Source: CAWBAT01 sp963810905 (GTDB lineage Bacteria; Acidobacteriota; Terriglobia; Versatilivoradales; Versatilivoraceae). From it: 64,000 nucleotides of DNA. A program made the position numbers and the translations under genes. This document shows, piece by piece, positions 9,799-18,925 of the stretch (the stretch's first letter is position 1; each line of letters starts with the position of its first letter). The notes below the pieces were generated by a model. It saw only the letters and a list, made by a program, of their open reading frames with translations. It was not told where the DNA came from and did no database searches. Where the stretch lies: assembly GCA_963810905.1 (NCBI GenBank), contig CAWEPG010000013.1, forward strand, positions 186,001-250,000, given 5' to 3'.

Positions 9799-9892
9799 GG
9801 TTTTCTTCCAGCTTCTGGGGGGGCTCCCAAAGGATTCCGGATGGGTATCTTACCAGACTGGCACCGTTGAACCTACTGATTGATCTTAGACC

Positions 9893-10087
9893 ATTCTCTC
9901 GCCAAGACGCTAAGTCCGCAACGACGTTACAACCTTTCCGCCTCACTTTACTTGAGACTCAACCGTGTTTAACATAGATTCCAACAACCCAGGTCCAAGT
10001 TCACAATACGCTGAAAGGTTTCATTTAAAAGATCCGACTTAACAGCGTCTCATCTCTTCTCTGCGTCCTTTGCGCCTTGGCGAGAAG
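9893..10087. repeat. Empty repeat unit (no gene) of the CGCCAAG/CGCAAAG family
   Basis: About 195 bp with inverted ends: left CTCGCCAAGACGCTAAG (9898-9914) and right CTGCGTCCTTTGCGCCTTGG continuing to 10087. The ends pair in the same way as those of the GxxExxY unit 1.1 kb away, but the interior codes for nothing. It lies between divergent pyrD and the JAB-helicase gene. It reads as a miniature, non-coding derivative of the GxxExxY unit. Confidence 0.55.
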
Positions 10088-10171
10088 ACTTTTTTTTCTC
10101 CTTCGAGGGCCCTGTCTAGAACAAACTAAAAATGATAATGGTATACTCACGACCGCTGAGCGCACACTGAT

Positions 10172-12745
10172 ATGCCGAATATCGAATCTAGAATTTCTCC
10201 ACTTTGTCTTGAACTGCTGAAGGCGACAATCCTCGAAGCCGGCGGGAATGAAGTCTTTTTCCTGGCCAAGCCTGATCCCCAACGTCAGATCGTTGAAATC
10301 ACGCCCTTGGCCCGGGGAAATGACTCAGCAGTTCCGGCCCTGATGCAGGTGGCGACCCAAGGAGACGTGATCATTCATAATCATCCTTCCGGCCACTTAA
10401 CGCCTTCGCCAGCGGATCTCTCCATTGCTTCAGAGTATGGAAACCAAGGGGTCGGGTTTTACATCGTGAACAACGATGTGGATGACATTTATGTGGTCGT
10501 TGAGGCTTTCGAACGGCAAAAACTCCAGCAGCTCCAATTGTCAGAAATGGTCAAACTCGTTTCGGAGAAGGGAGCCGTCGCCAGGAAACTCAAGAATTTT
10601 GAATCCCGACCAGAGCAACAACGGATGATCGAGGCCGTCGCTCATTCCTTCAATCATTCCAAGGTTGCCTTGATCGAAGCAGGAACAGGCACCGGCAAGA
10701 GCCTCTCGTACTTAATTCCTTCGATATTTTGGGCAGTGCAGAATAAACAGCGGGTTGTTGTTTCAACCAATACCATTAATCTTCAGGAACAGTTGATTAA
10801 CAAAGACCTTCCTCTCCTCCGGGAAGCCCTAAAGCTCCCTTTCCGTTCAGAACTCGTGAAAGGGCGCGGCAACTACGTCTGCTTGAGCAAAGTAGAAATG
10901 TTGGAGAAAGAGGGAGAACACTTGATTGAGACTGAGGAACAAGTAGAGCTGAAAGCAATTCTCCATTGGTCGCACAAGACAACCGACGGAAGTCGATCCG
11001 ACTTAACCATCCTTCCTCGACCAGCCGTGTGGGAAAAAGTGGCCTGCGAGAGTGACAATTGCGGCCGAATCCGCTGTTCTCATTACAATCCGTGTTTCTT
11101 CTTTAATGCTCGACGCCAGGCGGCCTCGGCTGATTTGCTCATCGTCAACCACCACTTACTTTTCTCGGATCTGGCAATTCGTGGAGAAACGGGCCGGTAC
11201 AATGATGCCGCCATCATGCCCGCCTATTCACATATCATTCTCGATGAGGCGCATAACGTGGAGGAGGTTGCCACCGAATATTTTGGCACGCAAATATCCC
11301 GACTCGGATTCCTCCGGATCCTCGGTCGCTTTTACAGCCTCAAGGACCGGGAAAAGATCCGGGAGAGAGGGCTTCTGCCCTTTCTCCTGGCCAAATTGAA
11401 ATCGGTGGAAAAGCAAATTCCACTGAAGGAATACATGCAATGTGTCGAGCTGATTCAGCAGCGTGTGATCCCTCAACGCGACATCCTATCCTTCGCCGTG
11501 GAAACTTCTTTCAGCGAAATCGCCCGCTTTTTCCGAGATTCAACAGTGATCCCCTCACAGTCAAAATCAGAAGCGAAAATACGCTTCACCGATGAACTCC
11601 GGAGACAGCCGCAGTGGCAGTCTTTAGTCCTTGTGACGGTAGCTCAATTGATTGGGGAAATTAAGAATTTTCATCGACTGCTACTGCATCTCGAAAAAGT
11701 GTTGCAGGCCCTAGAGGAAGACGTGACCGGGCCTCTCTTCCCCCTGCTTGTGGAGCTAAAGGCCCTTACCGACCGGGTCGAAACATCCGCCTCAACTTTG
11801 GGAGAGATCTTTGGTGAACCGGACGACAAGAAAGTCCGTTGGGTGGAAATACGACAAGGCAAATCGAGTCCATTGATTACGTTGAAACAAGCCCCACTCA
11901 GTGTAGACGAGCTCCTTCATGAAAAGGTTTTTAATCGTTTTGCTACCATCATTTTGTCGAGTGCCACGCTGACCACGAACCGGCATTTTGAATACATCAA
12001 AAGCAGGCTCGGGCTTCAACATCTTCCCCCAGAAAAACTAATCGAAGTCCTGCTCCCCTCTTCTTTCAACTATTCTGACCAGGTTATCCTCGGAATCCCT
12101 AAGGATGTTCCCTCGCCGGATCATCCCGACTTTGCCAGGGAACTAACAGAACTGGTGAAGCGGTCGATCGAAATTTCCGAAGGCAGAGCACTCGTCCTGT
12201 TCACCTCGTACTCCCTTCTGCTCCGCCTCTTTAAAGAACTTCAAGCTCCCCTCGAAGCGGAAGGTTTTCAAGCTCTGATGCAGGGTCAAGCTCCACGACA
12301 TCGCCTGCTGGAAATCTTTCGAGGGGACACGACCAGTGTGCTGTTCGCGACCGACAGCTTTTGGGAGGGGGTCGATGTGGTCGGAGAGTCTTTAGAAAAC
12401 GTCATCTTGACCAAGCTGCCTTTTAGCGTGCCTAAGGAACCGGTCATTGAAGCCAGAGTAGAAGCTCTTGAGCGCGCCGGCAAAAACTCATTTCTTGAAT
12501 ACAGTGTGCCCCAGGCCGTCATCAAATTCAAACAGGGCTTTGGGCGCTTGATCCGAAGTCGCGAGGATTTTGGTTCTATCATGATTTTTGACCGGCGGAT
12601 TCTCGAGAAATCCTACGGCAGGGTCTTCTTGGAGTCGCTTCCTGACTGTCAGCTTGTTTCAGGTGAAAGGGAAGTCGTGTTTGGGAAAGTGAGCGAGTTT
12701 TTCTCAAGTCGGAGGAAAGCCCGGAGGGCCGCCAAGAAAAAATAG
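10172..12745 (+). CDS. JAB/MPN (RadC-like) domain fused to DinG-type ATP-dependent DNA helicase
   Basis: 857 residues. Residues 1-120 form a JAB/MPN domain with the JAMM pattern HNHPSG, spacer, PSPADLS, as in RadC. From about residue 150 there is an XPD/DinG superfamily-2 helicase: Walker A EAGTGTGKSLSYL, a four-cysteine iron-sulfur insertion (ACESDNCGRIRC then PCFFF), DEAH box ILDEAHNVEEVA, and the C-terminal core (ATDSFWEGVDVVGESL; QGFGRLIRSR). The expected role is 5'-3' unwinding of damaged, R-loop or fork DNA. Firmicute DinG proteins often carry an N-terminal exonuclease; here a JAB domain takes that place. No strong ribosome binding site is seen at the ATG. It is convergent with the kinase gene 105 bp downstream. 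Confidence 0.9.
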   Translation: MPNIESRISPLCLELLKATILEAGGNEVFFLAKPDPQRQIVEITPLARGNDSAVPALMQVATQGDVIIHNHPSGHLTPSPADLSIASEYGNQGVGFYIVNNDVDDIYVVVEAFERQKLQQLQLSEMVKLVSEKGAVARKLKNFESRPEQQRMIEAVAHSFNHSKVALIEAGTGTGKSLSYLIPSIFWAVQNKQRVVVSTNTINLQEQLINKDLPLLREALKLPFRSELVKGRGNYVCLSKVEMLEKEGEHLIETEEQVELKAILHWSHKTTDGSRSDLTILPRPAVWEKVACESDNCGRIRCSHYNPCFFFNARRQAASADLLIVNHHLLFSDLAIRGETGRYNDAAIMPAYSHIILDEAHNVEEVATEYFGTQISRLGFLRILGRFYSLKDREKIRERGLLPFLLAKLKSVEKQIPLKEYMQCVELIQQRVIPQRDILSFAVETSFSEIARFFRDSTVIPSQSKSEAKIRFTDELRRQPQWQSLVLVTVAQLIGEIKNFHRLLLHLEKVLQALEEDVTGPLFPLLVELKALTDRVETSASTLGEIFGEPDDKKVRWVEIRQGKSSPLITLKQAPLSVDELLHEKVFNRFATIILSSATLTTNRHFEYIKSRLGLQHLPPEKLIEVLLPSSFNYSDQVILGIPKDVPSPDHPDFARELTELVKRSIEISEGRALVLFTSYSLLLRLFKELQAPLEAEGFQALMQGQAPRHRLLEIFRGDTTSVLFATDSFWEGVDVVGESLENVILTKLPFSVPKEPVIEARVEALERAGKNSFLEYSVPQAVIKFKQGFGRLIRSREDFGSIMIFDRRILEKSYGRVFLESLPDCQLVSGEREVVFGKVSEFFSSRRKARRAAKKK

Positions 12746-12849
12746 TCACAGGCAGATTCCTCCAAATTCTTGCCCGTGGCACACTCACCGAAAACACTTT
12801 AAGCGTGAGGGCGGCCAGGATCTGCTCAGGACGGTCAAGGCATTGGAAC

Positions 12850-15800
12850 TCACGGGATCATCACATTAGGCCGAGTTGCCAGGATGTCATTGACGACTTT
12901 CTGAATTTCATTGATCTGGAAAGGCTTGCAGACGACCACGTCCACACCCTTCTGTTGCGCTTGTTCGTTGTCCAGCGTGATTCCCCAACCCGTCATTAAG
13001 ATCACTTGCGTGGAAGCCTTGATGGCTTTGATGCTGGAAGCGACTTCCCAGCCACTGACTTCGGGCATCCCTAAATCGGTAATCACCAGGTCCGGCGCAT
13101 GATTGCGAAACATTTCGATACCTTCTTTCCCCCCGGACGCGGTGAAGACTTCATGCCCTTGCTCCTGAAAAAGCTCAGCCAGGAGATCTCGAATCGGATC
13201 CTCGTCATCAATAATGAGGAATCGTGCCCGCTTCTTTTGGGGGATGATCTTCTCTTCCACCGATTGTCGGACAGCCTGCTCGTTCACCGGAAAATAAATT
13301 TGAACGGTCGTCCCTTTGCCCAGTTCACTTTTAATCTCAATCTCCCCTTTGTGCCGGTTGATGATACCGTAGGCCACACTCATACCGAGTCCATTTCCTT
13401 TGACCCCTTTAGTGGTAAAGAAAGGATCAAACACCCGTCGCCTGGTTTCTTCGTCCATGCCGCGACCCCAGTCCGTCAAATACGCAAAGACCCTGTTGTC
13501 GGAGGTTCCGGCGTGGATATGAATTTTCCCCCCTCCAGGCATGGCGTCCAATGCATTAAAGATGATATTGGTGAAGACCTCAATGAGTTCTGACCGCTCA
13601 CCTGCTATGGGCAACACCGGTTCGTAGTGAGCAGAGATGTCATATTGAACTCCATTGACATGGGCGGTGTCTTCCCACCGTGTCCGGGTCATTGAAAGAG
13701 TATCCTCGAGAACTTGGATGAGGTCCACGTGCTTAAATACCTGGTCGGACTCTTTGCGCGTAAATTCCTGTAACCGTTTTATGGTGAACGCTCCATCGAC
13801 CGCGGCCTTTTCAATGATGTCAAGACCTCTTAAAATTGTCTGGTCCTGGACCTGCCCTTTCATGAGCTGAGCCCTGCCAATGATCGCACCGAGAATGTTG
13901 TTGAAATCGTGGGCCACACCGGCAGACATTTCACCCAAAGCTCGCAGTTTCTCTGACTTGATCAGTTGGTCTTGGGTGGCCTGAAGGTCTGAGTAAGATT
14001 GTTCCAAGGCTGTATAAAGGCGAGCATTCTTCAGGGCATTGCCAAGCCCGCCAGCTACTGTACTGAGCAAATCGATTTGGTCGCTCGAGAATCCCTCTTC
14101 TTTGGTGCTCCCTAAGTTTAGAGTCCCCAGACAAAGATCCTCAGAGATGATCGGGATCGATACCGCAGAGTGAATACCCTGCGTGGTGAGGTAGGGAGAG
14201 GCATGGGAAATGATATCGTTCAAATTCTTCGAATAGTAAGGCTTCTTCGTCTCTACAGCGGTCTTCATCACCGTTTCAGATCCCGAGATGAGCATTCCTT
14301 TGCAAAAACCTGCCGTGATATTTTCTCCATGGACATTGACCAGCTCGAAAATATCTTTTTCTACTTGATAGATCGCGATGCTACATTTTTCGAAGGAAAC
14401 AACACGCTTCAATTGGGTGGTAATTTTCTGGAAGAGCTTATCGATATCAAGATTAAGGCTCGCTTCCCGGGTAATCTCATTAACCACTGCCAAGCGGGTT
14501 GCCCGCTCCTCAGCTTCCCGGTAAAGCCGCGCATTTGAGATAGCTACAGCAGCCTGGTCAGCTAAGGTTGAAAGCAAATTAAGGTCGTCCTGATCATAGG
14601 CTTTGCGTTCCTGGAAGTCCTGAAGCACGATCACGCCTATCGATTTCTCGCCAGACATTAAGGGAACGCCAACCCAGGATTGCGGGATGGCTATAGGCCT
14701 CTTCCCAGTTATCTCCGTGAAAACCACTTCATAGTTATCCAAAATGAGAACTGGGATGTGGGATTGGAGAACATGGCCGATCAGGCTGTCCTGAGACAAG
14801 GTTCGCACCGCAGACCTTTTTTGTCCCCGTGAGACCTCGAATTTCACTTCAATTCGGTTTCTATCCTCTTCCAACAGGGCTATAAGGAAGTCCTCGCTTG
14901 GCAGTACATGGGTTACTTGTTGGTAGATGAGTTCGAACAGGCTGTTAATATGGAGTTCCGAGCTGATTGCTTTACCCACGCTGTTCAGAGTTTGTAGTGC
15001 ACCCGCCTTCCGCTTGATTTCGGAATAGAGATCGGCGTTGTTGATCCAGGTCGCAAGGTACTCACTCAGGGCTTCCAAAACTTTGATATCTTGGTCATCA
15101 AATGCCTGAAATTTGTCACTCTCAATAGTAATCACGCCAATCGGCCTAGAAGCAGACTGGAAGGGGATGCATAGCTGTGATCGACTCCCTTCCAACAGAG
15201 CTTCATCGAGAAAGCTTTTCTCTTCGGATACCGTCCTGTAAAGGGTCTGTTTGCCCGTCATGGCACGACCCAACAGACTGTTTTCAAGCTTGGTGTTGTC
15301 TTCGGGAAGGCTCATTCGAAGGTGATCCCCCGCCTGAGCTCGAAGCCGGGGATGGCCTAATTCGTCCAGTGTAAAAATACTAATGTGCCGGAACTGAAAA
15401 TGGCGCTGTAAGAGCCTCGCATACTCTTGGAAAATACGGCTGATATCCAGGATGGACGACAAAGACCGGCTAATTTCGTGAATGAGCAGTAGCTGTAGAG
15501 TTCGCTTCCGTTCACTTTCGAAAACCCTGGCTTTCTCCAAAGCAGCGGAGATCGGTTGAGAGAGGCTGATTAGAAATGTATAACGTTCCTCCGACACTCC
15601 TTCCGTTTCGTTGCCATGACCTGCAAGAAGCACGAAGGCTGTCTTCCCGTTTTCACGCAAAGGAATCAGGACGACGGGCGAGGACTGCAGATGGTTCAAC
15701 AAAGACATTTCTCCCAAGAATTCGGAATGGGTCTTCTCCTTGAGCAATACGGATTCCCCGTCATCCAGCATCCCCAAAAATTGGGTCTCTCTCAGGTCAA

Positions 15801-16644
15801 GAATTTCCAACGCCTGCACCCTTGACTTAAAACCATCGTCCCCTTCGACGATAATAGGTTTACCAAGCTTCTGCATTTCCGAATTGAATTTAAGACAAGC
15901 CACATAATGGAAACCTAGATTTTCCTTGATCAATCTGATGAGCGAACTGAGAGTCTTGTGCCACTCCAAGCCGGATTGAATTAAGTTGCCGAGGTTCAGG
16001 TATAAGAGGCTTCGCTCATTATCGAGTGCAGTCAATTTCTGGTTACTGAGAGAAAGCTGATAGCGAGAACCGTATTCTCGAAAGCGCAGCCTCTGAGCAT
16101 AATAGGAACCGACTAGCGCGACCAGTAGGGTTCCAATCACCAGGAAATGGTTATTGATAAAGCCACTGAAAGAGGAGGACCCATATTGAAGCCACAAAGG
16201 GACGAGGTAGGCCGCGTACACCAAACAAAAAGTCGATACTGACTCCAGGAAGGTAAACGGGATGATGAGGGTGATCCCAAGAATTAATAGATTCAGTCCA
16301 GCATAGTAAGGGGTGGCACTCTCTCCTAAAAGACTAAATGAGATTGAAAGGCAGCAGGCGATCAGCAACGCCCCGACGATGCCCCACAGTTGGACAAACT
16401 TTTTTCCCAGCGCCGGATAGATAAAGAAAACCACGCCAACCAGGATTAATGCAGTCGCTAAACGGATTGATAGGTAGGCTGGTAAGAGTTCCCGTCTCAC
16501 AACCACAAGATCCAGAACCCCAACCAGCACCAAGAGGGCCACCCCAAAGTAACAGAAGACACGGAGCCGTTCTTCAAAAAGAACACGGGTGTGCTCTCGA
16601 AAGGATAGCTGGATCTTTTCTTTTGGGAATTCAGCCTCGTTCAT
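12850..16644 (-). CDS. Membrane hybrid sensor histidine kinase with four GAF domains and a C-terminal receiver
   Basis: 1264 residues. The first ~200 residues hold about six hydrophobic helices (VFCYFGVALLVLVGVLDLVV; ALLIACCLSISFSLLG; and others), a membrane sensor module. Four GAF-type domains follow (roughly 220-380, 385-545, 550-710, 715-880), each ending in an AL-NARLY-like helix. The dimerisation/phosphoacceptor domain has GEMSAGVAHDFNNILG with the phospho-His. The ATPase has NIIFNALDAM, DWGRGMDEE and GNGLGMSVAYG. The receiver (about 1145-1260) has DDEDP and the phospho-Asp in VITDLGMPE. The signal is unknown. No response regulator is adjacent, so output is through the attached receiver or a distant partner. 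Confidence 0.93.
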   Translation of the reverse strand: MNEAEFPKEKIQLSFREHTRVLFEERLRVFCYFGVALLVLVGVLDLVVVRRELLPAYLSIRLATALILVGVVFFIYPALGKKFVQLWGIVGALLIACCLSISFSLLGESATPYYAGLNLLILGITLIIPFTFLESVSTFCLVYAAYLVPLWLQYGSSSFSGFINNHFLVIGTLLVALVGSYYAQRLRFREYGSRYQLSLSNQKLTALDNERSLLYLNLGNLIQSGLEWHKTLSSLIRLIKENLGFHYVACLKFNSEMQKLGKPIIVEGDDGFKSRVQALEILDLRETQFLGMLDDGESVLLKEKTHSEFLGEMSLLNHLQSSPVVLIPLRENGKTAFVLLAGHGNETEGVSEERYTFLISLSQPISAALEKARVFESERKRTLQLLLIHEISRSLSSILDISRIFQEYARLLQRHFQFRHISIFTLDELGHPRLRAQAGDHLRMSLPEDNTKLENSLLGRAMTGKQTLYRTVSEEKSFLDEALLEGSRSQLCIPFQSASRPIGVITIESDKFQAFDDQDIKVLEALSEYLATWINNADLYSEIKRKAGALQTLNSVGKAISSELHINSLFELIYQQVTHVLPSEDFLIALLEEDRNRIEVKFEVSRGQKRSAVRTLSQDSLIGHVLQSHIPVLILDNYEVVFTEITGKRPIAIPQSWVGVPLMSGEKSIGVIVLQDFQERKAYDQDDLNLLSTLADQAAVAISNARLYREAEERATRLAVVNEITREASLNLDIDKLFQKITTQLKRVVSFEKCSIAIYQVEKDIFELVNVHGENITAGFCKGMLISGSETVMKTAVETKKPYYSKNLNDIISHASPYLTTQGIHSAVSIPIISEDLCLGTLNLGSTKEEGFSSDQIDLLSTVAGGLGNALKNARLYTALEQSYSDLQATQDQLIKSEKLRALGEMSAGVAHDFNNILGAIIGRAQLMKGQVQDQTILRGLDIIEKAAVDGAFTIKRLQEFTRKESDQVFKHVDLIQVLEDTLSMTRTRWEDTAHVNGVQYDISAHYEPVLPIAGERSELIEVFTNIIFNALDAMPGGGKIHIHAGTSDNRVFAYLTDWGRGMDEETRRRVFDPFFTTKGVKGNGLGMSVAYGIINRHKGEIEIKSELGKGTTVQIYFPVNEQAVRQSVEEKIIPQKKRARFLIIDDEDPIRDLLAELFQEQGHEVFTASGGKEGIEMFRNHAPDLVITDLGMPEVSGWEVASSIKAIKASTQVILMTGWGITLDNEQAQQKGVDVVVCKPFQINEIQKVVNDILATRPNVMIP

Positions 16645-17057
16645 GAAGATCCTGATGTTGCGCGCAAGTTAGCACAATCGAGACCTAGAGACAAATAACG
16701 TTCCTGGTTAAGACGCCCAATCGGAGGATACAACTGACCTAAGTTTAGAAAAGGAATGCACCCTTCATTCACGAAGGCTTTTGTTCTTCTCGCTGATTCT
16801 GCACGAATTATCGGCACTTTAGGAATATGAAATTAGAAACCTGCCTTCGTTAGGGATGTCATCGTCATGGGACACCGGGACACGGCGACCGACCATTGAA
16901 TGGTTTTCCTGGCAGCTGACGCTAGATTTTTCTTTCACCCGAAGGAAGCGCACTTCTTCCTTGATTGAAATGAAAGGGCTTACAAATGGCATCTTGTCTG
17001 CATTGATGATTCCGGAAATAGATTCCAAGTATGTGAAGGAATCGAAAGGAGTCTTCC
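16645..17057. other. Intergenic region, no gene supported
   Basis: 413 bp between the divergent kinase and CDP-alcohol phosphatidyltransferase genes. Open frames on both strands have no domain or ribosome binding site. It should contain both promoters. No clear repeat was seen. Confidence 0.45.
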
Positions 17058-17792
17058 ATGATATACGCATCGGTCGGAACTTTGAGGGGAATTGAGGAAG
17101 CAGAATCGTCTCCCCCACCGGTAAACGATTTCAATGAAGCCCAACGCGAACAAAATGGATTTTTGACAACACTCGAAAAAAAATCTTTACATTGGATGGT
17201 AGAGAGGATTCCGCCTTGGATCAACTCGGACCATTTAACGGCACTCAGCTTCCTGTCGATGATCCTCGCTGGGGTCAGCTATAGCCTTAGTGCAAGTAAC
17301 TCGAAATATCTCTATGCGGCAAGCGCTTTCATTATCGTGAATTGGTTCGGAGACAGTCTCGACGGCACTCTGGCCCGCTATCGGAACAAACTGCGGCCAC
17401 GTTATGGGTTTTATGTAGACCATATCCTCGATACATTCAGCACTTTCTTTCTTCTCGGTGGGCTTGCTATTTCCGGGTACATGAGTCCCCAGGTAGCCGG
17501 CCTTCTCCTCATTGCTTACTTAATGCTCTGCATCCAGGTCTACCTGGCTACTTATGCGATGGGGAAGTTCAAGATGTCCTTTGCCTGGTTCGGCCCGACG
17601 GAATTGAGATTGCTTTTGATCATTGGAAACTTCGCACTTGTTTCCAATCCTGAAATCACAATCTTGGGGGATCGCGTCCTTTTGTTTGATCTGGGAAGCA
17701 TGGTGGGAATCGTGATCATCACGCTGATCCTCGTCTCTTCTTCCGTCAGAAACATTGCTTATCTTTACAAAAAGGAGAAGATCACAAACTAG
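17058..17792 (+). CDS. CDP-alcohol phosphatidyltransferase family protein
   Basis: Integral membrane enzyme of 244 residues that would transfer a phosphatidyl group from a CDP-lipid to an alcohol. The diagnostic motif D-G-x2-A-R-x8-G-x3-D-x3-D is complete: GDSLDGTLARYRN then RYGFYVDHILD. At least six hydrophobic segments surround it. The substrate alcohol cannot be read from sequence; inositol phosphate, glycerol phosphate and others are all possible. The ATG at 17058 has AAAGGAG 7 nt upstream. No lipid-synthesis partner is adjacent; it stands alone on the plus strand. Confidence 0.88.
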   Translation: MIYASVGTLRGIEEAESSPPPVNDFNEAQREQNGFLTTLEKKSLHWMVERIPPWINSDHLTALSFLSMILAGVSYSLSASNSKYLYAASAFIIVNWFGDSLDGTLARYRNKLRPRYGFYVDHILDTFSTFFLLGGLAISGYMSPQVAGLLLIAYLMLCIQVYLATYAMGKFKMSFAWFGPTELRLLLIIGNFALVSNPEITILGDRVLLFDLGSMVGIVIITLILVSSSVRNIAYLYKKEKITN

Positions 17793-17961
17793 AGAAGGTG
17801 AGGCAACCGTTCAGTGGCGAGCGCTCGTCGAGACCGCTGCACGTTCAGCGCTCTTGGCGAGTGCGCCCTACCATTAAGATAATTTCTTAAAATGAGAACT
17901 GAAAACCCTTCCTCTTCATGGGTGATTTGAGGAGTTCGACGAACTTACTGCGTGGCTGGAT

Positions 17962-18925
17962 TCAGTTCGCTTCCGCTTTCCATCCGTAAGTTTTGTAGCT
18001 CCAGTGAATCCGGTCTTCATCGATCGTATAAACCGCAAACCCTTCCGGATGACCCATCCGCGGCCCTCTCCACCAGTTGCCGCAGACTGCGCCAGAGGTA
18101 ATGATCTGATCATTCTTGTAGCCATGTTCTTCGACAATATGAACATGCCCTTGCAGAATCAGTCTGACATTAAATCCAGAGCAAAACTCTAGAATCTCCT
18201 TGGCGTTTCGAATGACAATGGAAGCAGGCACGGGTTCTGTTGATCCGGATTGAAGAGTGGGCAAGATAGAGAAAAAAGGGATGTGGCTGACCAAAATAAC
18301 CGGACGCTCCCTCCCCACCGAATTGAGGTCCTTTTTGAGCCAGTCGAATTGCGCGTCATCAATCCCTCCTTCGTAACTCAAGGAGGCAGTGACCTGGATG
18401 GAGTCTAACAGCACAAAATGCCAATCACGGAAGTCAAAAGACCGGTAGGTTTTCCCTGCCCCCTAAACGGTTCGCGAACATTTTCTTTCCATATTCTGGG
18501 TGGGTGGAACTGACTGGAGGCTTGGAAGCCACTCCGAACAAGTCGTGATTCCCCAGAACGGAATAGACTGGGAAGTTTATGTCCTTCGCAATTCCGAGGT
18601 ATAACTCGTAGAGCTGATCGGCTCTGGAATACTCTTGTTCGAAGGCATCCATCACCAAATCTCCACCCGCAATGGCCAGCACCGGTTTAGGTTTCAGCTG
18701 GTTCATCGTGAGGACTGCCTGTCGGAAACCCTGCGCTGCCCTCAATTCCGGCTGAACGTGAATATCGGTGAAGTGCACAAAACTCCAGCGATTCTTAGTT
18801 GCTGAAGATTCGGTCTCGGCAGATTGGGAAATGAGGAGGTTTCCGAAATACGCGCTGGGCAGAATCAGGCTCTGTCGCAGGAAGTCTCGTCGTGGAATGG
18901 AGAGGTACTGACGCTTTTTTTTCAT
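17962..18925 (-). CDS. Tat-exported calcineurin-like metallophosphoesterase (single frameshift)
   Basis: Two frames, 18434-18925 and 17962-18414, together give a complete phosphoesterase of about 320 residues. The N-terminus is a twin-arginine signal (IPRRDFLRQSLILPSAYFG). Metal-binding motifs follow in order: FTDIHV, AIAGGDLVMD, LGNHDLF, then in the second frame VSHIPFF and LQGHVHIVEEHG. A run of five G on the coding strand (CCCCC at 18459-18463) is the break; dropping one G restores GAGKTYRSFDFRDWHF. The start overlaps the stop of the Hsp70-like gene by 4 bp (ATGA), so the two are probably translationally coupled. The substrate is unknown. Confidence 0.85.

Noticed and set aside
16819..17118. 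Minus-strand 99-residue open frame in the kinase/CDP-alcohol spacer
   Set aside because: No domain, no ribosome binding site, and it overlaps the well-supported start of the CDP-alcohol phosphatidyltransferase gene.
18434..18470. Metallophosphoesterase as two separate genes
   Set aside because: Metal-binding motifs are split between the two frames in the correct order and a single G removal in a G5 run restores one protein.
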